This document shows, piece after piece, positions 52,074 through 60,827 of a stretch of DNA of 64,000 nt. The position numbers and the translations under genes are program-made. Source of the stretch: Algoriphagus marincola HL-49 (GTDB taxonomy: Bacteria; Bacteroidota; Bacteroidia; Cytophagales; Cyclobacteriaceae); assembly GCA_001314815.1 (NCBI GenBank), contig LJXT01000003.1:1-64000 (forward strand), given 5' to 3'. The notes beneath the pieces are model-generated. The model saw only the letters and a program-made list of their open reading frames with translations. It searched no databases and was not told the DNA's origin. Position 1 is the stretch's first letter, and the number at the start of each line of letters is the position of its first letter.

Positions 52074-52394
52074 ATGATCATATCAACTACCAACAGCCTG
52101 GAAGGGCACAAAGTCACACACTATCTAGGAATCGTATCCGGCGAGACCATCATCGGTGCCAATGTTTTCAAAGATTTTTTTGCAAGCATTACAGATATTG
52201 TAGGAGGTCGCTCAGGTTCATACGAACGGGTTTTAAGGGAAGCAAAAGCCACTGCGATGACTGAAATGGAAATGCAAGCGAGAAGTTTTGGTGCCAACGC
52301 TATCATCGGTATCGATCTGGACTATGAGACTATCCGTGATGGTATGCTGATGGTAACCGCATGTGGAACGGCAGTCAAAATAGAAAAACTTTAA
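52074..52394 (+). CDS. YbjQ/UPF0145-family protein
   Basis: The ATG at 52074 gives 106 residues starting MIISTTNSLEGHK, the family's usual N-terminus; the track start at 52047 adds nine unrelated residues. The core YLGIVSGETIIGANVFKDFFA and GANAIIGIDLDYETI...VTACGTAVKI match YbjQ, a small pentameric protein of unknown function sometimes called a putative heavy-metal-binding domain. It is monocistronic and ends in a strong terminator. No metal-binding residues can be named. Confidence 0.88.
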   Translation: MIISTTNSLEGHKVTHYLGIVSGETIIGANVFKDFFASITDIVGGRSGSYERVLREAKATAMTEMEMQARSFGANAIIGIDLDYETIRDGMLMVTACGTAVKIEKL

Positions 52395-52406
52395 GCTTTA
52401 CTTCAC

Positions 52407-52444
52407 CACACAAAAAATCCCGGCTTTGCGGGATTTTTTGTGTG
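52407..52444. terminator. Strong terminator hairpin after ybjQ-like gene
   Basis: Perfect 16-base arms CACACAAAAAATCCCG and CGGGATTTTTTGTGTG enclose a 6-base loop. The A-tract and T-tract fit termination on both strands. The following 160 bases to the small 2Fe-2S gene on the other strand show no further feature. Confidence 0.93.
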
Positions 52445-52604
52445 ACAAGCCGTTACCTTTCCGGTAAAAAATTATCGGCTGGAGTTAGGTCAGAGGTTTA
52501 GATTTTTCATGCTTCAATCTCCATTCTTCCAGCTTCCTGTCCTTTGAGTTAAGAAAATTAAGCAATCACTGGAATTCCGTTTGCTCGTATTTTTCATGAG
52601 TCTG

Positions 52605-52853
52605 CTACTTCAGCTTCTTTTCCAGTTCTTTCAATAGTTGATCCGAATTAGTCTTCTTGTAAAAATGATCATTCAATATAACCACAGGAGCTGACTTACA
52701 ATGGTCTATACATTTGGTTTTGATCAACTTACAGTTTCCTTTCAAGGGCGACTTTTTAAATGATTCTTTAAGCTCTTGGCACAGGCCTTTTGCTCCTGCC
52801 TTTTTACAGTCCGAACCTGTACATACAAAAATCAATTCACGTTTGTACCTCAT
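52605..52853 (-). CDS. Thioredoxin-like 2Fe-2S ferredoxin-type protein
   Basis: An 82-residue protein with Cys11, Cys16, Cys25, Cys41, Cys48 and Cys52. The C-x4-C ... C-x3-C pattern (VCTGSDC, KCIDHC) is that of thioredoxin-like [2Fe-2S] ferredoxins (the NuoE-type domain). It probably carries electrons in the cytosol. It lies ten bases downstream of the DUF819 gene on the same strand and is likely co-transcribed. Confidence 0.8.
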   Translation of the reverse strand: MRYKRELIFVCTGSDCKKAGAKGLCQELKESFKKSPLKGNCKLIKTKCIDHCKSAPVVILNDHFYKKTNSDQLLKELEKKLK

Positions 52854-52863
52854 ATAAGTTAAA

Positions 52864-54117
52864 TCACATACCCGAAACAGCCTGCATCATCAGGCCGGAA
52901 AGGTAAGCACCATATGTACCCACAGCGTAGCCGAGCACTGCCAAAAGCACGCCTACCGGAGCCAATGATGCATCAAAAGCTCCTGCTACAATTGGTGCGG
53001 ATGCAGCGCCTCCTACATTGGCCTGAGAGCCCACTGCTACATAAAAGAAAGGAGCTTTGATCAACCATGCTACCAGAAGCATGATCAAAATGTGGAAGAA
53101 CATCCAAAGAATTCCTATGACAAATAAGATAGGGTTATCTAAGACAGCGCCCAAATCCATTTGCATACCGATGGTGGCAACTAGAATGTATAAAAAAACT
53201 GACCCATAGCGAGAGGCACCAGCACCTTCGAGGTTTCTTGCTCGGGTAAATGACAAAGCCAAGCCAGCAGTAGTAGCTACAACCACGATCCAGAAGAAAG
53301 TCGAATCCAAGGAATAATCCTTAAGCTGCGGATAATTTTCTCCAATATAGGGTGCAAGGTTATCCGCCAGCAAGTGAGAAACACCGGTGATTCCAAATGC
53401 GATACCGAGAATCACCATACTATCAGAAAGCGTAGGAATCCGCATGATTTTGGACCTAAAATCAGCAATCTTATCCCGTAGTTCATAAATAGCAGAGGTA
53501 TCTGCTTTGAAGAAATGATCGATTTTCTCTGGCTTGGCTGCCCAATAAAGCAAAAATGCCATCCATAGATTGGCGACCAATACATCCACAGCAATCATTT
53601 GGGCGAAAAGATCCGCATCTGCACCAAATACTTCCAGCATGGCAGTTTGATTAGCCCCTCCACCTATCCACGAGCCGGCAATCGTAGCAAGTCCACGCCA
53701 GATTTCCATAGAGCCTTCTCCTCCCAATACCTCAGGGTAAAATGTGCCTACGGTAAGCAATGCCAATGGACCTCCCAGCATGATCCCGAGCGTACCTGCC
53801 AGAAACATGGTAAGTGCTTTCGGCCCTAGCTTTAGGATACCTTTCAGGTCTATGCTCAAGGTAAATAGCACCAAAGATGCAGGAAGGAAATAGCGGCTGG
53901 CAACAAAATAAAGATTCGAATATTCTCCGGAGATTATTCCCATGGAATTGAGCACCGCTGGAATAAAGTAGCAGAGCAATACCGTCGGCACCACCCGATA
54001 AAACTTCTGAAGAATCCGGTTTTGGCTAGAGGCTGTACTGAAAACTAAGGCTAAAATGGCCAGCAAAATGCCAAAAACAATGGCATCATTGGTAATTAGA
54101 GGTTCCTGTCCTTCCAT
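52864..54117 (-). CDS. DUF819 (YjcL-like) membrane protein
   Basis: A 417-residue inner-membrane protein with about ten to eleven helices. The DUF819 signature region IAGSWIGGGANQTAMLEVFG and the C-terminal FFYVAVGSQANVGGAASAPIVAGAF are present. The two similar Gly-rich segments in each half suggest an inverted-repeat transporter fold. The substrate is unknown. It lies between the Nudix gene and the small 2Fe-2S gene, all on the minus strand. Confidence 0.85.
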   Translation of the reverse strand: MEGQEPLITNDAIVFGILLAILALVFSTASSQNRILQKFYRVVPTVLLCYFIPAVLNSMGIISGEYSNLYFVASRYFLPASLVLFTLSIDLKGILKLGPKALTMFLAGTLGIMLGGPLALLTVGTFYPEVLGGEGSMEIWRGLATIAGSWIGGGANQTAMLEVFGADADLFAQMIAVDVLVANLWMAFLLYWAAKPEKIDHFFKADTSAIYELRDKIADFRSKIMRIPTLSDSMVILGIAFGITGVSHLLADNLAPYIGENYPQLKDYSLDSTFFWIVVVATTAGLALSFTRARNLEGAGASRYGSVFLYILVATIGMQMDLGAVLDNPILFVIGILWMFFHILIMLLVAWLIKAPFFYVAVGSQANVGGAASAPIVAGAFDASLAPVGVLLAVLGYAVGTYGAYLSGLMMQAVSGM

Positions 54118-54178
54118 GCTATTCTGGTTAGTTTTTACAACAATACCAACAAAAGGTCAAAAGCCCAATAGAAATAGA

Positions 54179-54811
54179 TCAGCCTTCTGCAAGCAAATGT
54201 GCCAACTCACTCAATATCATGGCTGTGGCTCCCCAGACGATTTCTCCGTGAAGATCGAAGTATGGCGTGTCTAATTCTAATTCTTGACTGATTTTCAAAA
54301 TCGTCCGTTGCCTTCTTTCCGAATTGAGAATAAAATCGAGTTGCGTGGGGAGGATCATATCGACTTCCCTGATTTCAGGAACAAATTCAGGAACTTCATG
54401 GATGGCACCAATCACAGGCGTCACGAGAAAATTGGACGTCGGAATATACAGATCGGTAAGCCTTCCGATGATCTGAACCCTCTCGGCATTCACAGCAACC
54501 TCTTCCTGCGCCTCCCTCAAAGCGGTATGGAAGATATCTGTATCCCCCGGGTCCATCTTTCCTCCCGGAAGGGCAATTTGTCCACTATGAACTCCCTTGT
54601 ATACAGGTCTTTTGATCAGCGGAAAAAGAACCTGAGATTCCCCGGGATAAAAAACAAGCAAAACGGCACCTTTTCGATGATAGTCCGGAACCCTAGGGTC
54701 AAAGCGACGCAAATCGATGGGTTGAGGAGCCATTTGTAAATGGGCTTCTTTCCCCGGTAATGGATGACGAAGCCGATCCTTCAAAAAAACGATTAATTCA
54801 TCATGATTCAT
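54179..54811 (-). CDS. CoA pyrophosphatase-type Nudix hydrolase
   Basis: A 210-residue Nudix protein. The box LPGGKMDPGDTDIFHTALREAQEEV has Asp in place of the first Glu, as in NudL/YeaB-type CoA diphosphatases, and the accompanying upstream segment KGAVLLVFYPGES...FPLIKRPVYKGVHSGQIALPGG fits UPF0035. It cleaves CoA or related dinucleotides to 3',5'-ADP and phosphopantetheine. It lies 61 bases upstream of the DUF819 gene on the same strand. Confidence 0.88.
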   Translation of the reverse strand: MNHDELIVFLKDRLRHPLPGKEAHLQMAPQPIDLRRFDPRVPDYHRKGAVLLVFYPGESQVLFPLIKRPVYKGVHSGQIALPGGKMDPGDTDIFHTALREAQEEVAVNAERVQIIGRLTDLYIPTSNFLVTPVIGAIHEVPEFVPEIREVDMILPTQLDFILNSERRQRTILKISQELELDTPYFDLHGEIVWGATAMILSELAHLLAEG

Positions 54812-54874
54812 GTCCTATGCAAGATAAGAGACTTCCAACAAGACATTCCAAAAAAAGGGCACATTTAAACACAA

Positions 54875-54902
54875 AAAAGGCCGGGCTAATACCCGACCTT
54901 TT
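54875..54902. terminator. Terminator-like hairpin in the aceK upstream gap
   Basis: AAAAGGCCGGG and CCCGACCTTTT pair with one C/A mismatch and a 6-base loop. On the minus strand the hairpin is followed by TTTTTTG, a good T-tract, yet it lies upstream of the Nudix gene, not after a coding gene. It could end a small RNA transcribed leftward from 54.9-55.2 kb or insulate the aceK leader. The rest of the 406-base gap (54812-55217) is AT-rich and shows only the dyad at 55123-55144 and an AAACCTATT direct repeat near 54912. Confidence 0.5.
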
Positions 54903-55122
54903 CCTGCTCTCAAACCTATTAAACCTATTGTAGATATTCGATTATGAATACTGTCGAAAAGTAGAAAATGTTTTCTATTACTCCAAACAATCGATTGCGA
55001 AAGATTTTCAAAATTTTATTTTCCAGATAATTTTTGACCTAAATCATTTAAAATCAAGCCTAAAGACAGAAATCTTTTCCAAAAAAAATTTTAATAACAT
55101 TCTATCTATTTTTAATCAAAGT

Positions 55123-55144
55123 TTTATGCAATCGTCTGCATAAA
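55123..55144. promoter_or_regulatory. Dyad upstream of aceK (TTTATGCA-N6-TGCATAAA)
   Basis: Perfect 8-base arms with a 6-base spacer lie 74 bases before the aceK start codon, in an otherwise AT-rich leader. A regulator binding site is the likeliest reading. No matching promoter box could be assigned. Confidence 0.45.
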
Positions 55145-55217
55145 TTTTCACTTTTTCATTGCAGTCCTGAAGGGTCTTATTTTTTCTGTATTTTCAAAAA
55201 AAATACCAAGCCTAGCG

Positions 55218-56942
55218 ATGCCCCACAGTCCCCAATCATTGGCCAAAAGAATCTTTGATGGATTTGAAAGCTACATCCGAAGCTTCAATACCTATACACG
55301 ACTCGCTCCAAGATATTTCAGGGAACGAAATTGGCAAAATATGCAAATCAACCATAGACAAAGGTTGAGATTGTACAAGGATCTTCTATTCCAACTAGCG
55401 GATGAATTTCATGAAAAGCTTGGAGAGAATGCTTCCGACAGAGGCATTTGGTCTTCTATTAGGAAAGATTACCAAAGCTTGATATTGGGAAGGCCAGATG
55501 TGGAGTTGGCCGAAACTTTTTTCAACTCAGTCATCCGCAAAGCTTTTCCGGGCATGTCAATAGATGCTGAATTGATGTACCTGACGGAGGGCCATGAATC
55601 TTGTGAATGGAGTAGAGATAGCGATATGATCCATGTCTATCCCAGTCAGATGGGACTTGAGCCAATCATACGAAAGATTTTGGATGATTTTGATATGGGA
55701 GTTCCCTACCTGAATAAGGAGCAGGATATCCAGTTTTTAATTCAAAGTGTCAAAGATGTCATTCTCACCAGGTACAATCCGGGCCCAGAAACTACCACAG
55801 AAATACTCAAATCGGTCTTTTATCGAAACAAGGCTGCCTACCTGATCGGAAGGACTTTCGTTGGTGAAAAGTGGATGCCATTTATTATACCTATGCTTCA
55901 TGGAGAGAAAGGTGTTTTCGTGGATACTCTGATTTTTGATCGGCAGATTATGAGTCATTTATTCAGCTTTACCCGCTCCTATTTTATGGTCGAAGCTGAT
56001 GTCCCATCGCAAGTGGTCGGTTTTCTAAGCTCAGTCATTTCTCATAAAAAGACACACGAACTCTATAACGCAATCGGGTTCAACAAACATGGAAAGACGC
56101 TATTCTACCGCGACTTTCTGGACCATGTAAATCAATCTTCGGATGAGTTTATTCCTGCACCTGGAGTCAAAGGCATGGTGATGACTGTGTTCACCTCCCC
56201 CTCTTTAGATGTGGTTTTCAAGCTGGTAAAGGATCATTTCGAACCACCAAAAAGCATGACCCGGCAAGAAGTAAGGGAAAAATACAAGTTGGTTTCATTG
56301 CATGATCGCGTTGGTAGGATGGCAGACACCCATGAATTCGAATACTTTCACCTTCCACTTGATCGCATTAGTTCGGAACTGATGAAAGAGTTGAGAAATA
56401 CCTGCAACTCGCTCTTGAAAATTGAAAACAATGAATTGATTATCAAACACCTGTACACCGAGCGCAAGATGATACCACTCAACCTTTACTTGGATGATTG
56501 CACCACAGAGGATGGTTTGGAAGCGGCAGAGGATTATGGTAGAGCCATATTACAATTAGCGCAGGCGAATATTTTCCCAGGTGATATGATGACCAAAAAC
56601 TTTGGACTCACCCGTCAAAAAAGAGTCATTTTCTATGATTACGATGAGATTGAGTTTTTGACAGATATGAACTTCCGAGTGAAACCAAAAGCGGAAACAT
56701 ACGAGCAGATCTATGCCTCCGAGCCTTGGTATGATATTGCCAAAAATGACGTCTTTCCAGAAGATTTTCGGCGCTGGATGATTGGCAGAGAAGATTTAAA
56801 AGAGCATTTCCTTAATTATCACAAAAACCTTTTCGACCCGCTGCATTGGCAAAAAATTCAAAAAAGAATAAAAAGCGGTGAACTCATTCATGCATTCCCC
56901 TACCCGGAGGAAATCCGCTTTAGACCTCATGAAAGAGTCTGA
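55218..56942 (+). CDS. aceK: Isocitrate dehydrogenase kinase/phosphatase (AceK)
   Basis: A 574-residue bifunctional enzyme that phosphorylates or dephosphorylates isocitrate dehydrogenase and so diverts carbon into the glyoxylate shunt. Similarity to enterobacterial AceK runs along the full length: LAETFFNSVIRKAF, YRNKAAYLIGRTF, FSFTRSYFMVEAD, APGVKGMVMTVF, VFKLVKDHF (ATP Lys), HDRVGRMADTHEFE, ANIFPGDMMTKNFGLTR, FYDYDE (Mg site) and SEPWYDIAKNDVFPEDFRRWM. No aceA, aceB or icd gene is in the window, unlike the aceBAK operon. AceK is typical of Proteobacteria, so lateral transfer or a patchy ancestral distribution should be considered. Confidence 0.93.
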   Translation: MPHSPQSLAKRIFDGFESYIRSFNTYTRLAPRYFRERNWQNMQINHRQRLRLYKDLLFQLADEFHEKLGENASDRGIWSSIRKDYQSLILGRPDVELAETFFNSVIRKAFPGMSIDAELMYLTEGHESCEWSRDSDMIHVYPSQMGLEPIIRKILDDFDMGVPYLNKEQDIQFLIQSVKDVILTRYNPGPETTTEILKSVFYRNKAAYLIGRTFVGEKWMPFIIPMLHGEKGVFVDTLIFDRQIMSHLFSFTRSYFMVEADVPSQVVGFLSSVISHKKTHELYNAIGFNKHGKTLFYRDFLDHVNQSSDEFIPAPGVKGMVMTVFTSPSLDVVFKLVKDHFEPPKSMTRQEVREKYKLVSLHDRVGRMADTHEFEYFHLPLDRISSELMKELRNTCNSLLKIENNELIIKHLYTERKMIPLNLYLDDCTTEDGLEAAEDYGRAILQLAQANIFPGDMMTKNFGLTRQKRVIFYDYDEIEFLTDMNFRVKPKAETYEQIYASEPWYDIAKNDVFPEDFRRWMIGREDLKEHFLNYHKNLFDPLHWQKIQKRIKSGELIHAFPYPEEIRFRPHERV

Positions 56943-57011
56943 CAGAAAAACCTCTTTTTCACATTCTGAATAATCATTTTCAATTACATTTCATTTTGAA
57001 GCGGTATAAGC

Positions 57012-57019
57012 TATTTTTG
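57012..57019 (+). promoter_or_regulatory. Exact -7 box upstream of the esterase/M17/ATP-grasp operon
   Basis: TATTTTTG lies 31 bases before the esterase ATG. A -33 partner at normal spacing is not evident. It suggests that the three-gene operon is transcribed independently of aceK. Confidence 0.42.
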
Positions 57020-57049
57020 CAAGGCTAAGCCATCGCTTGCTACCTGCTG

Positions 57050-58171
57050 ATGAATTCACAAGAGCCTCCTGTAAAGTCCACTGTCACCCATACCAAAAAA
57101 ATCATTCTACTCACTCCGAATGATGATAATAGACCCGTATATATTTCGGGTAATTTCAATAATTGGGCGACTCAGGACTATAATTTCCGCATGGAAAAAA
57201 TTGAAGAGGGGCGCTATGAATTTGAATTTCCGGAAGGTGAAGAGTTTGAAGGAGAACTGATCTACAAATTCACAAAAGGAGACTGGTCGGAAGTCGAAAT
57301 TGATCGATACGGAAATAAAACTCCCAATCGGCACTGGAATGATGATCAACTCGAGCGAGTCGAAAAAGTAGCTAAATGGCGTCACAACTGGCTTCCTTAC
57401 CGCCCAAGTCAATTGCCAAAGGTACATTTGATCTCGGAGGAATTTGAAATTCCCCAACTCAATAAAACCCGAAAAATCTGGGCACTCCTCCCCAATGATT
57501 ACGACACCAGTGATGAGCATTACCCGGTTCTCTACCTACAGGACGCTCAAAACCTCTTCAACGAAAAGTCCGAATTCAACTGGCAGATAGACAAGAAGCT
57601 GGCGGTCATGTCGGACTACGGAATTGGGAAGATTATCGTCATTGCCATCGAGCATGCAGAATCAGAGCGCATTCAGGAATACAATGTAGGGCGAACCCTA
57701 CTTGGTGCAGGTCACGGAAAAAAATACATCCGCTTCATCACCGACACTTTGAAGCCTTTTGTGGATAAAACTTTCCGCACCAAAGCTGAGCGTGAATTCA
57801 CAGGTATTGGTGGAAGTTCCATGGGAGGTCTAGTGAGTATTTTTTCAGGATTGATCTATCCGGAGGTATTCGGAAAGTTGATGGTCTTCTCTCCCTCGCT
57901 TTGGGTCATACCCAAGATCAAGCTTGGCTTTCTGGATATTTTTGAACCGCAGGAAACTAGACTTTACCTCTATGCAGGCGGAGACGAAAGCGAAACCATG
58001 GTCAAGCATGTGACCAAATTCCGAAAGCGATTACTAAGGCGAGAAAGCCTTCAAGGAAAAATGAAAGTGCGCCTTTCCATCAATATGGAAGGAAAACACA
58101 ATGAAAGATACTGGAGCGATGAGTTCCCAAAAGCCATTGAATGGCTTTTCTTTAGTGACAAACCTGACTAA
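57050..58171 (+). CDS. Esterase-D-type alpha/beta hydrolase with N-terminal CBM48-like domain
   Basis: A 373-residue cytosolic protein. An N-terminal immunoglobulin-like E-set/CBM48-type domain (about 12-110, ILLTPNDDNRPVYISGNFNNWATQDY) precedes an esterase-D-family alpha/beta hydrolase domain (about 130-370) with the nucleophile elbow GGSSMGGLVSIF. Similar pairs occur in Bacteroidota carbohydrate esterases and in siderophore esterases. No signal peptide is visible, so an intracellular ester is the likely substrate. It is followed by the M17 gene with six bases between. Confidence 0.85.
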   Translation: MNSQEPPVKSTVTHTKKIILLTPNDDNRPVYISGNFNNWATQDYNFRMEKIEEGRYEFEFPEGEEFEGELIYKFTKGDWSEVEIDRYGNKTPNRHWNDDQLERVEKVAKWRHNWLPYRPSQLPKVHLISEEFEIPQLNKTRKIWALLPNDYDTSDEHYPVLYLQDAQNLFNEKSEFNWQIDKKLAVMSDYGIGKIIVIAIEHAESERIQEYNVGRTLLGAGHGKKYIRFITDTLKPFVDKTFRTKAEREFTGIGGSSMGGLVSIFSGLIYPEVFGKLMVFSPSLWVIPKIKLGFLDIFEPQETRLYLYAGGDESETMVKHVTKFRKRLLRRESLQGKMKVRLSINMEGKHNERYWSDEFPKAIEWLFFSDKPD

Positions 58172-58177
58172 ATCAAT

Positions 58178-59599
58178 ATGCAATTTCAACTGAATCCAAA
58201 GTCAAAATCACAGACTTCCCTGAAAATTTTTCCTCTCAAAAGCGGTCAGGTTTCCGATTTTTTAAGCCAAAACTTTCCGCAACAAAGTATATCAGAACTG
58301 CTTTTCAGCGGGAAGGAAAATACGCATTATGCTTTCTCGAATGAAAGTCAAATCATTCTTCTACTAGGTTTAGGCGATAGTCCAAGCTATAAATCAGTTG
58401 AGAATGCTTTCCGAAGAGTATTGGCCAAGCAGGGAGATTGGGTGAAAGAAAACATGGAATTGAACTTCAGTCAAATTGACCAAGCGGATTTGATGGAAGC
58501 AAGCATAATTGGCTTAGGATTAGGAGCTTACCATTTAGATTTTTTCAAAAAGGAGCGGAAAGAACAATTTCAAAAACTGAAAGTTGCCATCCGCTCTAGT
58601 TCGTCCGAAGCCAAAAAGACGTTGTTGCGTGCAGCGAAAATCTTGGATGCCAAGCTGGAGGCCTTACTGATGGTTGATCTTCCACCCAACGTACTTACAC
58701 CCAAGTATTTGGCGGATTGGGCAAAAAAGACATCCAAAACGCTAAGCCTAAAAGCAAAAATATTTGATCGGAAAAAGGCAAAATCAGAGGGCCTTGAGGC
58801 TTTTTTGGCGGTGGCACGAGGTTCTGCTAAAGAACCCCAATTCATCATTTTGGAATACCGACAGCCTAAAGCCAAAAAACACATCGGACTAGTCGGAAAA
58901 GGAGTCACTTTTGATACCGGAGGCCTGAATGTGAAGACTCAGGGGATGCATTACATGAAATCAGACATGGGCGGTGCAGCGGCGGTTTTGGCAGCAACCC
59001 AACTCATCGCTTCCCTCCAAGTCCCAATCAATCTGACTTGCATTGTGCCAACGGTGGAAAATGCCATTGACAAGGATGCCTATCTACCTTCCGAAGTCAT
59101 TGAAAGCTACTCAGGTAAAAGCATAGAAATCGTCGATACCGATGCAGAAGGACGATTGATTTTAGCGGATGGTTTGGCTTATTTGGTCAAAAACTACCAA
59201 ACGGACCATGTCCTTGATTTTGCAACATTGACTGGATCTGCTGTCGGAACTTTTGGGTATGAATGCGCTGCTTTGTTCTCAAACGATGAGTCCCTGTCCA
59301 AGCAAATTCAGGATTCAGGTTTTGGAATCGGGGAAAAATCCTGGCCCCTTCCCATCTGGAAGGAATATGCCAAAGAAATGGACAGTGAGATTGCTGACAT
59401 TCGAAACTACCATGGGAAACCGCTAGCAGGAGCTATTACCGCAGCTACATTTTTGCAGGCTTTCACCGATGAACACCCATCCTGGGCTCATTTGGATATT
59501 GCCGGTGTAGCCTTCGGAGATAGTGAGTTTGCAAAAACCAAATCCGGCACATCCTATGGTGTCAATTTATTGCTTAATTTGATCGAAAATCTTCTTTAA
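58178..59599 (+). CDS. M17 leucyl aminopeptidase-family protein
   Basis: A 473-residue cytosolic aminopeptidase. The catalytic domain has GKGVTFDTGGLNVKTQGMHYMKSDMGG (metal-binding Asp and Lys) and IVDTDAEGRLILADGL (metal-binding Asp and Glu, catalytic Arg), so the two-zinc site is complete. The N-terminal domain is divergent. M17 enzymes remove N-terminal residues from peptides or act on dipeptides such as Cys-Gly. It lies between an esterase and an ATP-grasp gene with gaps of 6 and 1 bases. Confidence 0.93.
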   Translation: MQFQLNPKSKSQTSLKIFPLKSGQVSDFLSQNFPQQSISELLFSGKENTHYAFSNESQIILLLGLGDSPSYKSVENAFRRVLAKQGDWVKENMELNFSQIDQADLMEASIIGLGLGAYHLDFFKKERKEQFQKLKVAIRSSSSEAKKTLLRAAKILDAKLEALLMVDLPPNVLTPKYLADWAKKTSKTLSLKAKIFDRKKAKSEGLEAFLAVARGSAKEPQFIILEYRQPKAKKHIGLVGKGVTFDTGGLNVKTQGMHYMKSDMGGAAAVLAATQLIASLQVPINLTCIVPTVENAIDKDAYLPSEVIESYSGKSIEIVDTDAEGRLILADGLAYLVKNYQTDHVLDFATLTGSAVGTFGYECAALFSNDESLSKQIQDSGFGIGEKSWPLPIWKEYAKEMDSEIADIRNYHGKPLAGAITAATFLQAFTDEHPSWAHLDIAGVAFGDSEFAKTKSGTSYGVNLLLNLIENLL

Positions 59600-59600
59600 A

Positions 59601-60818
59601 ATGGATACTTCGGGCAAAACTTTTCTCTGCATCTCCAACTACTTCAAAGGAAATGCATTTTTAATATCTCTCAAGAAACAAGGAAATCGGGTCTTTTTGG
59701 TGACATCAGAAAATCTCAAAGAGCATCCTTGGGCTTTTGATTACATCGATGAAGTTTTCTACATGCCGGGCCAAGATTTGGATTGGGATTTGAATTTACT
59801 CCTGCAAGGAGTTGGAGGGCTGATGAAGGAGAATAAGATCGACGCCATCGTTGCTTTGGATGATTATGATGTAGAAAAAGCAACTTTCCTTCGAGAAAAC
59901 TTGCGGATCTCAGGTATGGGGCAAACTACCGGTCGATACTTCCGCGACAAGCTTGCCATGCGGATCAAAGCGCAAGATGCAGGAATCAATGTACCTGCCT
60001 TTTCTCCCCTATTCAATGACGAGGATATCAACCAATATGCGGATCATATTCCAGCCCCTTGGGTACTGAAGCCTCGCTCCGAAGCCTCAGCCCACGGTAT
60101 CATTAAGGTGCACAACAAGGAGGAACTCTGGAAACATATCCATGAACTAGGAGACAATCGCCTTTATTACCTCGTGGAGCAGTTTAAGCCGGGTGATGTC
60201 TATCATGCGGACGGTCTTATGCTAGACGGAAAAAACATCTTTTTGACCGTTTCCAAGTACTTGGCAACCCCAATGGAAATATCTCAAGGAGGTGGGATTT
60301 TCCGATCAGCCAATTTGGAGTACGGTTCTGACGATGAAAAGGCCATCAAAAAAGTCAATAAAGATATCATGAAGGCCTTTGGCCTACAGTCAGGAGCCAC
60401 TCATACCGAATTCATCAAGTGTCATGAAGATGGGGAAATCTACTTTTTAGAAACCTCTTCACGCGTGGGAGGAGCTCATTTGGCAGAAATGGTGGAAGCA
60501 GCTACATCCATCAATCTCTGGACTGAATGGGCCAAAATCGAAGATTCTCTTGCCAGAGGAAAGGAGTATAAACTCCCCAAAAGCGTCAAGCAATATGCTG
60601 GAATTGTACTCACACTTTCCAAATTCCAAAATCCTGATTTAAGCAGCTTTGATGACCCGGAGGTGTACTTTAGAGTTCCACTGGAATACCATGCAGGATT
60701 GATTGTACGATCAAAAAATCGGGATAAGGTTCTGGCGCTTTTGGATGATTATGCAGATCGATTGACTCGGGATTTCTCGACATCTGCCGCTGCACCCGAG
60801 GTGAAAAAGTTTCATTAA
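59601..60818 (+). CDS. ATP-grasp enzyme of the carboxylate-amine ligase type
   Basis: A 405-residue protein with an N-terminal Rossmann-like pre-ATP-grasp part (about 1-100) and an ATP-grasp domain (about 105-320), including WVLKPRSEASAHGIIKVHN (Lys and Ser of the ATP loop), LVEQFKPGDVYHADG (hinge) and GATHTEFIKCHEDGEIYFLETSSRVGGAH (Mg-binding Glu and Arg). Related proteins ligate amino acids or peptides (BL00235/D-Ala-D-Ala-like). The third member of the esterase / M17 / ATP-grasp operon, so a ligase and a peptidase are made together. The substrate is unknown. Confidence 0.85.
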   Translation: MDTSGKTFLCISNYFKGNAFLISLKKQGNRVFLVTSENLKEHPWAFDYIDEVFYMPGQDLDWDLNLLLQGVGGLMKENKIDAIVALDDYDVEKATFLRENLRISGMGQTTGRYFRDKLAMRIKAQDAGINVPAFSPLFNDEDINQYADHIPAPWVLKPRSEASAHGIIKVHNKEELWKHIHELGDNRLYYLVEQFKPGDVYHADGLMLDGKNIFLTVSKYLATPMEISQGGGIFRSANLEYGSDDEKAIKKVNKDIMKAFGLQSGATHTEFIKCHEDGEIYFLETSSRVGGAHLAEMVEAATSINLWTEWAKIEDSLARGKEYKLPKSVKQYAGIVLTLSKFQNPDLSSFDDPEVYFRVPLEYHAGLIVRSKNRDKVLALLDDYADRLTRDFSTSAAAPEVKKFH

Positions 60819-60827
60819 TTCTGCTTT

